Position numbers and translations under genes: made by a program. A stretch of 64,000 nucleotides of DNA from Chromohalobacter canadensis. Lineage in GTDB: Bacteria; Pseudomonadota; Gammaproteobacteria; Pseudomonadales; Halomonadaceae. The DNA lies in assembly GCF_029544075.1 (NCBI RefSeq), contig NZ_JAJQJH010000016.1, positions 1 to 64,000 of the forward strand. Reading direction: 5' to 3'. Below the pieces are notes generated by a model that saw nothing but the letters and a program-made list of their open reading frames with translations, was not told the origin of the DNA and did not search any database. Every line of letters begins with the position of its first letter. The stretch's first letter is position 1. Below are positions 10,101 to 18,304 of the stretch, one piece after another.

Positions 10101-10221
10101 CCTGTTGCTCAGCCAATTGCTGACGCTCTTCACCACGCCGGTGATCTATCTGTTCTTCGACCGACTGGCCGAACGCTGGCGCCGGCGTGGCAATGCGCAT
10201 GACGCCGAGGTGGACGCGTGA
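7099..10221 (+). CDS. RND multidrug efflux permease, first subunit (MdtB-like)
   Basis: A 1040-residue proton-driven HAE1-family pump with the usual 12 transmembrane segments and two large periplasmic loops. It begins with a first helix region (LFILRPVATSLVMLAILITG), has the TM4 proton-relay pair in GFVIDDAIVVLENI and the TM10 lysine in GIVKKNAIMMIDFAL. It overlaps the adaptor by 4 nt and the second pump by 4 nt. An adaptor followed by two different RND subunits is the MdtABC arrangement, whose pumps work as a B2C heterotrimer. Substrates cannot be told from sequence. Confidence 0.88.
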   Translation: MNPSRLFILRPVATSLVMLAILITGAFTYRLLSISSLPEVDFPTIQVTTLYPGAGPDVMLSHVTAPLEDELGEIAGLEDMSSTSTGGASLITLRFGLDGDLGVAEQEVQAALNQAETLLPNDLPRPPSYSKVNPADTPVLTLAVTSDNLPLTEVHDLVDTRLAQKLAQISGVGEVRLSGGNRPAVRIDVDSRQLAAHGLDLSSVRSAVESANVNQAKGTIYGPYRAYSIEANDQLTSAAGYRDLILKYENGAPLRLSDVASIDDGAENAQLGAWANGEGTILVDVLRQPGANVVGVVDDIERRLPALSETLPGSVDVDILSDRTTTIRAAVEDVQFELVLAIALVIMVTFLFLRNLPATLIPSLAVPLSLVGTFGAMYLAGFSLNNLTLMALTIATGFVIDDAIVVLENITRYLERGETPLQAALKGSRQIAFTILSLTVSLLAVLIPLLFMGGVVGVLFREFAMTLAISIVISAFVSLTLTPMLCARWLRRRTDETDGETHTLDDEAMVRGRQGLFGRLTRGYESALDTVLKYQTTTLWIALGTFVLTAILFWMTPKQLFPIQDTGTLRGITTATQTTSYRAMSARQQDLAERLMSDPAVANIASSIGIDGTNTTLNSGRLQIDLADLDARDADLDAIVSRLLDAAADIPGIDLALTPVQDLTLEDTVSQYPYQFALTQGDRDQLAQDVSAMTERLEDAPAIAHIATDLQNAGRKLEVSIDRDRASRLGISVADIDDALYDAYGQRLISTIFTQSNQYRVVLGATHGDDAGPEALSRLYVSGSDDAMVPLSSLVSMEEAPTALSHQRLNQFPSALMSFAAAPGYSLSDAFDSVETARDNVLSADTQLDFRGTALAFTTSTRDTLWLIAAAVITMYIVLGVLYESYIHPLTILSTLPSAAIGALLALMLSNNALGMVAIIGIILLIGIVKKNAIMMIDFALEAQREQGMSAYRAIHSAALLRFRPIMMTTFAALLGALPLMLASGYGAELRRPLGMTMVGGLLLSQLLTLFTTPVIYLFFDRLAERWRRRGNAHDAEVDA

Positions 10222-13200
10222 GCGTCTCCAGCCCCTTCGTGCGCCGTCCGGTAGGTACCGCGCTGTTGGCGTTGGGGGTCGTGCTGCTCGGGCTGCTGGC
10301 CTACCAGCGCCTGCCCGTGGCACCGCTGCCCAACGTGTCGTTTCCCACCATCGTGGTCAACGCCAACCTGTCCGGCGCCAACCCTGAGACCATGGCCTCC
10401 ACCGTGGCCACGCCGCTGGAACGCTCGTTGGGGAGCATATCCGGTATCTCCCAGATGACCTCGAGCAGCTCGGACGGCTCGACACGCATCACCGTCCAGT
10501 TCGCTCTCGACAAGGATATCGACGACGCCGCACGTGAGGTGCAAGCCGCGATCAACGATGCCCAGCCATTGCTGCCCAGCGCCATGACCAGTCGCCCCAG
10601 CTATCGCAAGATGAACCCGGCAGCGGCGCCGATCATGATTCTCTCGGTCACCTCCGACACGCTGCCCACCAGCGAGCTTTACCAGCTCGCCGACGAACGC
10701 ATCGCACCACCGATCCTGCAAGTGCCCGGGGTCGGCGACGTCAATGTCGGCGGTAGCTCCTCCCCAGCGGTACGCGTGTCACTCGATCCGCGTCGGCTCG
10801 AGCATGCGGGCGTATCGCTGACGGCCGTGGCCAGTGCTATCCGCAGCGCCACGACCAGCACGCCCACCGGCTTCGTGGCCTCCCCCACGGCACGCTGGGA
10901 AGTCGACACCGACTCGCAGTTGATGCAAGCCGAGGCTTTCGAAGACCTCATCGTGGCGCGTGGCGAGGACGGTGCAGTGATGCACTTGAGCGATGTCGCC
11001 GATATCGAAAACGGCGTGGAAGACCGCTACAACGTGGGCTTTCAGAACGAGCAACCGGCCGTGCTGCTGGTCATTAGCGCCAGCAGCGGCGCCAATGTCA
11101 TCGACACCATCGCCGGCATCCGCGAGCGTATGGCGTCCATCGAAAGCCAGTTGCCACAAAGTGCCGCGCTCAGCGTACAGCTCGACCGTGCCCCTGGCAT
11201 ACGCGCCTCCTTACATGAGACACAGCTCACGCTGATGCTAGCAATCGCGCTGGTGGTGCTGGTGGTATTCCTGTTCCTGCGCAACGCTCGCGCTACGCTG
11301 ATTCCCAGCCTGGCGATTCCCGTATCACTGATCGGCACCTTCGCGATGATGCACCTCATGGGCTTTTCGCTCGACACGCTGTCATTGATGGCGCTGATCG
11401 TATCGATCGGCTTTCTCGTCGACGACGCCATCGTGGTGGTCGAGAACATCGCGCGGCATATCGAGCAAGGCATGCCACCCCGGCAAGCCGCTCTACAGGG
11501 CGCGCGCGAAGTGGGCTTCACGGTGACCTCGATGAGCGTATCCCTGGTGGCGGTCTTCCTGCCGCTGCTCTTCATGGGTGGTTTCATCGGACGCATGTTC
11601 TTTGAATTTGCGATGACGTTGTCACTCGCGGTGCTAGTCTCGCTGGTGGTCTCGTTGACCCTGACGCCGATGCTCTGTGCACGCTGGTTACGTCCGGGAC
11701 GCAAGCGCCGCCCACCGCGCTGGGAAGCGGCTCTGCTCGCTTTCGGCCAGAGATGCCAGCGCCTGTATTCGCGCAGCCTGGATATTGCCCTGCGTCACCG
11801 GCGCTTGACGCTGCTCTCATTGGTCGGCGTGATCGTGCTCAACGGTTACCTTTACGTCGCCGTCGACAAGGGCTTCATTCCCGAGCAGGACACCGGGCGA
11901 CTGATCGGTTTCGTGCGTGGGGATCAGAGCCTGTCGTTCGATGCCATGTCGACCAAGTTACGCACCATTCGCGAGCGTCTAGCTCGCGCGCCCGAAGTAC
12001 ATAGTGTGCTGGGTTTCATGGGCGGCCGTGGCGGGGGCGCCTCGGCGACCTTGTTCGTCACTCTCGAGGAAGACCAGCGCGAGGCGGGCACACAAGCCAT
12101 TGGCAACCGCTTGGGCGCGTCGATGGGCGATATTCCCGGCGTCAACACCTCGATGGTGGCGTTGCAGGACATACGTATCGGTGGCCGAGAGAATACCGGC
12201 ACGCAATACGAAATCACCCTCAAGAGCGACGATCTCGCGCTGCTCGATACCTGGTCGCAGCGCGTCAGTGACGCCATGCAGGATGTCGACGGGCTGACCG
12301 GCGTCGACAGCGATAGCCGGGGCGAGGGCCAGGCCGTGGAGCTCAACGTCGACCGCGATACCGCCAAGCGCCTCGGCGTCGACATGCAAGACGTGGACAC
12401 GCTGCTCGGTAACGCCTTCGCGCAAAGCAGCATCACCAGCCTTTACGATGCCGACAACCAACGCTACGTCATCCTCGAAGTGGACAGCGAACATCGCAGC
12501 ACGCCGGAAGCCATTTCACGGCTTCACGTCGTCAACGACGAAGGCGACGCGATTCCCGTCTCGGCGTTCAGTCATCTCGAAGAAACCACCACACCGGTGA
12601 GCGTCAATCATCAGGGACAGTTCGCCTCCACCACGGTATCGTTCAATCTCGAAGACGGCGTCACGCTAGGCGATGCCACCCAGCGCATCCGTCGGACGGT
12701 GGACGACCTGCGCTTGCCCACCGCCGTGCAGGTGGATTTCGAGGGCAGCGCGGGCGCTTTCCAGAGCGGCATGCAAGCCATGCCGTGGCTGATCCTGGCC
12801 GCGCTGGTGACGGTCTATCTGGTGCTGGGGATTCTTTACGAAAGCTACATTCATCCGCTGACGATTCTGTCGACGCTCCCCTCGGCGGGGGTCGGCGCCT
12901 TGCTGGCGCTGATGCTACTCGATACGCCGTTCACGCTCATCGCCCTGATCGGCATCATTCTGCTGATCGGCGTGGTCAAGAAAAATGCCATCATGCTGGT
13001 CGACTTCGCCGTCAGTGCCGAGCGCGAACGCGGGCTGAGCGCGCTCGAAGCCATACGCGAAGCAGCAGTCGTACGCTTTCGTCCGATCATGATGACCACG
13101 CTGGCCGCCATTCTCGGCGCGATTCCGCTGCTGCTGGGCACTGATGAAAACGCCGCATTGCGCGCACCGTTGGGCATCACCATCATCGGCGGCCTGATCC

Positions 13201-13322
13201 TGAGCCAGCTCTTGACGCTCTACACCACGCCAGTGGTCTATCTCTACCTCGATCGGCTACATCGCCGACTGCGTCCAGGCCGACTCGACAACGCGTCGCA
13301 GCGCTCGACATCAACGACCTGA
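10218..13322 (+). CDS. RND multidrug efflux permease, second subunit (MdtC-like)
   Basis: A 1034-residue RND pump starting at a GTG that overlaps the TGA of the previous gene. It is homologous to but distinct from its neighbour: GFLVDDAIVVVENI in TM4 and GVVKKNAIMLVDFAV in TM10 show an intact proton relay. By analogy with MdtC it probably forms mixed trimers with the preceding subunit. No outer-membrane factor gene follows, so a TolC-like protein encoded elsewhere must complete the pump. Confidence 0.88.
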   Translation: MSVSSPFVRRPVGTALLALGVVLLGLLAYQRLPVAPLPNVSFPTIVVNANLSGANPETMASTVATPLERSLGSISGISQMTSSSSDGSTRITVQFALDKDIDDAAREVQAAINDAQPLLPSAMTSRPSYRKMNPAAAPIMILSVTSDTLPTSELYQLADERIAPPILQVPGVGDVNVGGSSSPAVRVSLDPRRLEHAGVSLTAVASAIRSATTSTPTGFVASPTARWEVDTDSQLMQAEAFEDLIVARGEDGAVMHLSDVADIENGVEDRYNVGFQNEQPAVLLVISASSGANVIDTIAGIRERMASIESQLPQSAALSVQLDRAPGIRASLHETQLTLMLAIALVVLVVFLFLRNARATLIPSLAIPVSLIGTFAMMHLMGFSLDTLSLMALIVSIGFLVDDAIVVVENIARHIEQGMPPRQAALQGAREVGFTVTSMSVSLVAVFLPLLFMGGFIGRMFFEFAMTLSLAVLVSLVVSLTLTPMLCARWLRPGRKRRPPRWEAALLAFGQRCQRLYSRSLDIALRHRRLTLLSLVGVIVLNGYLYVAVDKGFIPEQDTGRLIGFVRGDQSLSFDAMSTKLRTIRERLARAPEVHSVLGFMGGRGGGASATLFVTLEEDQREAGTQAIGNRLGASMGDIPGVNTSMVALQDIRIGGRENTGTQYEITLKSDDLALLDTWSQRVSDAMQDVDGLTGVDSDSRGEGQAVELNVDRDTAKRLGVDMQDVDTLLGNAFAQSSITSLYDADNQRYVILEVDSEHRSTPEAISRLHVVNDEGDAIPVSAFSHLEETTTPVSVNHQGQFASTTVSFNLEDGVTLGDATQRIRRTVDDLRLPTAVQVDFEGSAGAFQSGMQAMPWLILAALVTVYLVLGILYESYIHPLTILSTLPSAGVGALLALMLLDTPFTLIALIGIILLIGVVKKNAIMLVDFAVSAERERGLSALEAIREAAVVRFRPIMMTTLAAILGAIPLLLGTDENAALRAPLGITIIGGLILSQLLTLYTTPVVYLYLDRLHRRLRPGRLDNASQRSTSTT

Positions 13323-13445
13323 CCGCACTTGCCGCCACGTGCGGCGCGGGGGCTCTCACCAATCTTGAATGACGAGCTCCCTCCTGAATGACAGCTTCCA
13401 CCATGGATGACTAGTCGTGGCGACACGAGTACGCTAGGCTGAATT

Positions 13446-13459
13446 CAAACAAGCGTTAG
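13446..13459. promoter_or_regulatory. Possible PsrA/FadR-type operator upstream of fadE
   Basis: CAAAC-AAGC-GTTAG is an imperfect dyad 22 bp before the fadE start. It resembles the CAAAC-N4-GTTTG type of site described for the fatty-acid sensor PsrA in pseudomonads, with one mismatch. A lead only. Confidence 0.3.
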
Positions 13460-13481
13460 AAATCATCCAGGGAGAGTCCAC

Positions 13482-15932
13482 ATGTTGGAACTGTTGCTCA
13501 TCGTCGTGGCGCTGGCAGGCCTAGTCTGGATCATGCGTCGGGAGGCAGGTGCCTTGCCGGCGTTGGGGCTCTTATTGATCCTCGGCGCCCTCGGTATCAT
13601 CTTCGGCGCAGTGACAGTGGGCGTGCTGCTGTGGCTCGGCGCCCTGGCGGTAGCCGTCTGCGGGCTCCCCACATTGCGGCGGCGCTGGCTGACCCCGCGC
13701 CTGTTCGCGGCCTTCAAGAAATCGGCGCCCAAGGTCTCCGAGACCGAGCGTATCGCCCTCGAAGCGGGCAGTGTGGCCTGGGATGGCGAGCTCTTCTCAG
13801 GCCGCCCCCAATGGCAGCGGCTCCTGGATTTTGGTACCACGCAACTGAGCGAGGAAGAACAAGCTTTCGTCGACAATCAATGCTCCGTGGCCGCCGGCAT
13901 GTGCAACGCCTGGGAGATCGCTCGTACGCGTGCCGACCTGCCGCCCGAACTGTGGGACTACCTCAAGCGCGAAGGTTTCTTCGGCATGATCATCCCCAAG
14001 CGCTATGGTGGGCTGGAGTTCTCTGCCAAGGCGCAATCGGCCGTGCTGCAAAAACTGGCCGTCAACGAGACGCTGATGGTCACGGTCGGCGTGCCCAATT
14101 CTCTGGGCCCCGGCGAACTGCTGCTCAAATACGGTACCGAGGAACAGAAAGACCATTACCTGCCGCGCCTGGCCGATGGCCGCGAAATTCCCTGCTTTGG
14201 TCTCACAGGACCGCGTGCGGGTAGCGATGCCACCTCGCTCCCGGATGTCGGTGTCGTCTGCCGAGGCAAACACAACGGTGAGGACGTTCTCGGGCTCAAG
14301 CTCACCTTCGAGAAACGCTGGATCACCCTGGCGCCCATCGCCACCGTGGTCGGCTTGGCGTTTCGCATGTTCGACCCCGATGGCCTGCTCGGCGACACCG
14401 AAGACCTTGGCATCACCTGCGCGTTGATCCCTCGCAATACACAAGGCATGGAGATCGGACGCCGCCACCACCCCATCGGCAGCCCGTTCATGAACGGCCC
14501 GATTCGCGGTCAAGACGTTTTCATCCCCCTCGACTGGATCATCGGCGGCACCGAGATGGCAGGCCAGGGCTGGCGCATGCTGGTCGAATGCCTGTCCGTG
14601 GGGCGCTGCATTACCCTGCCCTCTGGTGCCTCCGGCATTGGCCGCTACGCGCTGGGCTGGGCCGGCGGCTATACCCGCATTCGCCGTCAGTTCAATCTGC
14701 CCGTCGCCGAGATGGAAGGCGTCCAGGAACCGCTGGCACGTATCGCCGCGCATGCCTACATCGCCCAGGCAGCGGTCATGCAGACCGCCAACACCATCGA
14801 CCACGGCGTCAAGCCGGCGGTGCCCTCGGCCATCCTCAAGAGCCAGTTGACCGAATTCCAACGCAATATGCTCGCCGATGCCATGGATGTGCACGGCGGC
14901 CGCACCGTCACGTTAGGGCCGCGCAACTATCTGGGCATCGCCTATGCCGCCAACCCGGTGTCGATCACCGTGGAAGGCGCCAATATCATGACGCGCAACC
15001 TGATGATCTTCGGCCAAGGCGCGATTCGCTGCCATCCCTATGTGCTCGATGAGCTGGCCGCCAAGGACAACGATGACCTCCCGGCGTTTGACAAGGCTAT
15101 CTTCCGCCATGCCGGCATGGTGTTCGGCAATGCCGCGCGAGCCTTTACCCTGGGCCTGGGTATCGGCAAGCCAAGCGTTCCTTTCGATGAGATCGCCGCC
15201 CCTTATGCGCAGGAAGTTGCGCGCCTGTCCGCGGCCTTTGGGCTCTGCGCCGATGCCGCCATGGCGAGTCTCGGCTCAGGCCTCAAGAAACGTGAAATGC
15301 TCTCGGCGCGCCTCGGCGACGTACTTTCCAACCTTTATCTAACCTCGATGCTGCTCAAGCAGTGGCACGAGTCGGACAATGTCGAGCATGAGGCAACGCT
15401 TTTGCATTACAGCTGCCGCACGCTGCTCCACCGCGCCGAGCAAGCCTTCATCGAATTGTTCGACAACCTGCCCAACAGGGCCCTGGCGACGACTCTGTCG
15501 GCCATCGCGATGCCGCTCGGACGGCGTTGCCACAAGCCTCACGACCGCTTCACGCGCGAGATCGCCCACGCCGTCTCCACCGACAGCGCCTTGCGTCGCA
15601 AGCTGATTGAAAATACGTGGAATACACAGGAAGCCGGACAGAAGGACAATCCCCTGGCCCGCTACAATGCCTTGCTCGCCGACAGTGAGCGTGCCGAGCC
15701 GCTCTATCGGCGCATCGCCAAAGCGTATGGTAAGGGTGAGCTACCCGCCGAGGCACTGCATCCCGAGCAGCGCGTGGAAGCCGCCTGGGAAGCCGGCCTG
15801 ATCGACGAAGACGACGCCATCTTCATGCGGCGTTTCGAGCGCGAGGTGCTGGAAATGCTAAGCGTCGACGACTTTGCCTTCGATGCCTTCGCGCTCGACA
15901 AGGAAAGTGTGGTGTGGCACGACACAGCATGA
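13482..15932 (+). CDS. fadE: Acyl-CoA dehydrogenase FadE
   Basis: An 816-residue flavoprotein catalysing the first step of fatty acid beta-oxidation. The length matches the long FadE (YafH) class rather than the roughly 380-residue acyl-CoA dehydrogenases. Residues 1-60 hold two hydrophobic segments that anchor it to the membrane. The dehydrogenase core (about residues 110-480) includes IIPKRYGGLEFSA, CFGLTGPRAGSDA and the conserved ALGWAGGYTRIRRQF region, and a FadE-specific C-terminal domain follows. The start follows AGGGAGAG. It appears monocistronic, with a possible fatty-acid-responsive operator at 13446. Confidence 0.93.
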   Translation: MLELLLIVVALAGLVWIMRREAGALPALGLLLILGALGIIFGAVTVGVLLWLGALAVAVCGLPTLRRRWLTPRLFAAFKKSAPKVSETERIALEAGSVAWDGELFSGRPQWQRLLDFGTTQLSEEEQAFVDNQCSVAAGMCNAWEIARTRADLPPELWDYLKREGFFGMIIPKRYGGLEFSAKAQSAVLQKLAVNETLMVTVGVPNSLGPGELLLKYGTEEQKDHYLPRLADGREIPCFGLTGPRAGSDATSLPDVGVVCRGKHNGEDVLGLKLTFEKRWITLAPIATVVGLAFRMFDPDGLLGDTEDLGITCALIPRNTQGMEIGRRHHPIGSPFMNGPIRGQDVFIPLDWIIGGTEMAGQGWRMLVECLSVGRCITLPSGASGIGRYALGWAGGYTRIRRQFNLPVAEMEGVQEPLARIAAHAYIAQAAVMQTANTIDHGVKPAVPSAILKSQLTEFQRNMLADAMDVHGGRTVTLGPRNYLGIAYAANPVSITVEGANIMTRNLMIFGQGAIRCHPYVLDELAAKDNDDLPAFDKAIFRHAGMVFGNAARAFTLGLGIGKPSVPFDEIAAPYAQEVARLSAAFGLCADAAMASLGSGLKKREMLSARLGDVLSNLYLTSMLLKQWHESDNVEHEATLLHYSCRTLLHRAEQAFIELFDNLPNRALATTLSAIAMPLGRRCHKPHDRFTREIAHAVSTDSALRRKLIENTWNTQEAGQKDNPLARYNALLADSERAEPLYRRIAKAYGKGELPAEALHPEQRVEAAWEAGLIDEDDAIFMRRFEREVLEMLSVDDFAFDAFALDKESVVWHDTA

Positions 15933-15937
15933 AGAGC

Positions 15938-15967
15938 GCGCGACCGCGTCTCGGCACGGTCGCGCGA
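15938..15967. terminator. Hairpin between convergent fadE and rlpA-like genes
   Basis: A perfect 10-bp GC-rich inverted repeat (CGCGCGACCG, 15938-15947, with 15958-15967) has a 10-nt loop and lies in the 43-bp gap between convergent genes. There is no T-run on either side, so it is a probable but non-classical bidirectional transcript end. Confidence 0.5.
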
Positions 15968-15975
15968 AATGGCTC

Positions 15976-16368
15976 TTATGGCAACGGCGTCACGCGTACC
16001 GGCGCCGTGCCGGCCTTGATGATGCCAAGACGCCCGGCTGCACGACGCGAAAGATCGATGACTCGCCCCTCAGTAAAGGGGCCTCGGTCGTTGATGCGCA
16101 CCGTCACGTGGCGCCCGTTATCCAAGTTGGTGACACGCACACGGGTATCGAACGGCAGCTTGCGATGCGCGGCGGTCAACGCCTCAGCATCATAGAGCTC
16201 GCCGCTGGCCGTACGCTGCCCCTGATAGCGATCATGATAATAGCTGGCCTGGCCATGCTCCGAGGTCGCGCCAGGCGTTTCGCCACCGTCGGTGGCGCAT
16301 CCCGCCAACGCCACCACGGCAATCACCCAGCCCGCGACCGCCACCAGCCGAGATACACGACGCCACAT
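15976..16368 (-). CDS. RlpA-like double-psi beta-barrel lipoprotein
   Basis: A 130-residue lipoprotein. The signal sequence ends in a lipobox VVALAGC (Cys at about 24), and the mature protein is one double-psi beta-barrel domain with GQASYYHDRYQGQRTASGE, AAHRKLPFDTRVRVTN and VRINDRGPF. RlpA proteins are septal lytic transglycosylases cutting peptidoglycan that lacks stem peptides. The C-terminal SPOR domain of full-length RlpA is missing, so this is a short paralogue and may not localise to the septum. Its start overlaps the upstream oxidoreductase stop by one base, so the two are co-transcribed. Confidence 0.85.
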   Translation of the reverse strand: MWRRVSRLVAVAGWVIAVVALAGCATDGGETPGATSEHGQASYYHDRYQGQRTASGELYDAEALTAAHRKLPFDTRVRVTNLDNGRHVTVRINDRGPFTEGRVIDLSRRAAGRLGIIKAGTAPVRVTPLP

Positions 16369-17345
16369 CAGGGCAGCAGTACCGTCGAACCAGTGGTCTT
16401 GCGCGCCGCCAGGGCTTCCTGTGCCTGGGCAGCGTCACTCAAGGGGTAGCGGTTGGCGACATCGATGGCGACCTTGCCGCTGGCGATCACCTCGAACAGT
16501 TCCTCGGCCATGGCCTCGAAGCGCTCACGCGTGTCGGCATAACCGTTGAGGCTGGGGCGCGTCACGAACAAGGCCCCCTTCTGATTGAGGATGCCGATAT
16601 TGACGCCTTCGACCGGGCCGGAAGCATTGCCGAAGCTCACCATCAGGCCGCGTTTTTGCAGACAATCCAGTGAGATTTCCCAAGTATCCTTGCCCACCGA
16701 GTCATACACTACCGGCACCATCTCGCCACCGGTCAGCTCACGCACGCGCTCGACGACGTTTTCCCGGGTATAGTCAATGGTCGCCCAGGCTCCGTTGCGC
16801 TTGGCCAACTCGGCCTTCTCGGGCGAACCGACGGTGCCGATCAACTTCACGCCCAGCGCCTTAGCCCATTGGCAGGCGATTGAGCCAACACCGCCCGCGG
16901 CGGCATGGAACAGAATCGTCTCGCCTTCTTTTACCCGATACGTCTGACGCAGCAGATATTGCACCGTCAGTCCCTTGAGCATGGCCGCCGCTGCGGTCTC
17001 GAAGCTGATAGCCTCGGGTAACGCCACGACCTTCTCAGCCGGCAACACATGCAGCTCAGCATAGGCACCTAACGCCCCTTGGGCATAGGCGACACGATCC
17101 CCCGGGGCGAAGCCTTTCACGCCTTCGCCGACCGCGTCGATTTCTCCGGCCCCTTCAGTACCCAAGCCAGACGGCAGGCTCGGTGCGGGATAAAGCCCGG
17201 TACGAAAGTAGATGTCAATGAAGTTCAATCCCACCGCGCGATTGCGAACACGCACCTCGCCCGGCCCGGGATCGACGGGAGTAACGTCGACATATTCCAG
17301 GACCTCGGGTCCACCGGTACGAGCAAATTGAATACGCTTGGCCAT
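16368..17345 (-). CDS. NADPH:quinone oxidoreductase (zinc-free MDR family)
   Basis: A 325-residue medium-chain dehydrogenase of the QorA (zeta-crystallin) type, which reduces quinones with NADPH in the cytosol. An N-terminal GroES-like domain (VRNRAVGLNFIDIYFRTG) leads into a Rossmann domain with the nucleotide motif AAAGGVGSIACQWAK. The zinc-binding cysteines of alcohol dehydrogenases are absent, as expected for this family. Its stop overlaps the start of the RlpA-like gene. The functional link between the two is unclear. Confidence 0.9.
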   Translation of the reverse strand: MAKRIQFARTGGPEVLEYVDVTPVDPGPGEVRVRNRAVGLNFIDIYFRTGLYPAPSLPSGLGTEGAGEIDAVGEGVKGFAPGDRVAYAQGALGAYAELHVLPAEKVVALPEAISFETAAAAMLKGLTVQYLLRQTYRVKEGETILFHAAAGGVGSIACQWAKALGVKLIGTVGSPEKAELAKRNGAWATIDYTRENVVERVRELTGGEMVPVVYDSVGKDTWEISLDCLQKRGLMVSFGNASGPVEGVNIGILNQKGALFVTRPSLNGYADTRERFEAMAEELFEVIASGKVAIDVANRYPLSDAAQAQEALAARKTTGSTVLLP

Positions 17346-17489
17346 ATATCCTTCCTTATGAAGCTAACGAATCTGGGCTTTCATCCAAGCGCCGAACGCT
17401 CGTCGGGTCAAGCTGTCTCCCCCCTGGAATGCAGTCGAAGCAGCGTATTGCCACTAAAGTCGCATGGCACCGCCACCCGGCGGGCACCG

Positions 17490-18062
17490 TCATACTCGAC
17501 CGTCGAAACGCTCCAGGCCAGCGATGAAACGCGCCTTGTACGACTCGAAGGTCTCGGGCTCGCGCTTGAAGGTCTGCACAACTCCCTCGGCGTTGAAACG
17601 CAGCGGTTTCGTCAAGGCATCGGGCGTCACTTTCTCATGACGCGACCCCAGGCCCAGGCGTACGCCATCCGGCATATCCAGCCATTGGGTAATGCCGCAG
17701 TCGCGAAAGAAGGCTTCACTGGCCTCATCGGGGGCTTGCACACGCAAGGGCGCACGCGTGGACATTTCCCTGACCAGGCGTTTGACATGCTCTTCGTCGC
17801 CCCCAGTTTCCGGGGTCGAGAGTAATGTCACTTCCATACCCTGGCCTTCAATATCCGAGACCAGCAGCAACATGGCGAGAATCGTCTGTTGCTCGTCGGC
17901 CAAGACGAAAATGCGTGCCGCGTCCTGCTCGAACAACACCCCCAACGTGCCAGTGAAGGTCACCAGGGGATCGAGCCCGGCTTTTTGGCCATACACATTG
18001 GCGCACAGCTGTGCGAGGCACGCCTCGCGGCTTTCCGGGTTCTTAACATGAATGATTTTCAT
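17490..18062 (-). CDS. Uncharacterised GNAT-like protein
   Basis: A 190-residue soluble protein that I do not firmly recognise. There is no signal peptide or membrane segment. The central part (about residues 50-105, ARIFVLADEQQTILAMLLLV then a GQGMEVTLLSTP strand) looks like the sheet of an N-acetyltransferase fold, but the acetyl-CoA pyrophosphate loop is not evident, so an enzymatic role is not claimed. It has normal codon usage and stands alone, with 144 bp to the oxidoreductase and a divergent promoter region to the phosphodiesterase gene. Confidence 0.7.
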   Translation of the reverse strand: MKIIHVKNPESREACLAQLCANVYGQKAGLDPLVTFTGTLGVLFEQDAARIFVLADEQQTILAMLLLVSDIEGQGMEVTLLSTPETGGDEEHVKRLVREMSTRAPLRVQAPDEASEAFFRDCGITQWLDMPDGVRLGLGSRHEKVTPDALTKPLRFNAEGVVQTFKREPETFESYKARFIAGLERFDGRV

Positions 18063-18304
18063 CGGTCTCTCTGCCGGTCGGGGTGCCGCCTGTCGGCCAA
18101 AGCGCCAGACGACTGATCTCGAAACAAGGCGCGCAGATTAGCATATTCCCGAACGCCGCCCCATGGCGACACGGTCATGATCCTGTCAAAAAGACGCCTC
18201 AATCTAAGGAGGCAATACCGACGTGAGCGGCATGCCTCCAACTACTGAACCAATACCGGTACGACATGCCATAATGCCCATCGGCCATTCGCGAGTTCGT
18301 TTAC

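Noticed and set aside
13797-14894. A 365-codon frame antisense to fadE
   Set aside because: Shadow of the dehydrogenase core; composition is typical of antisense translation.
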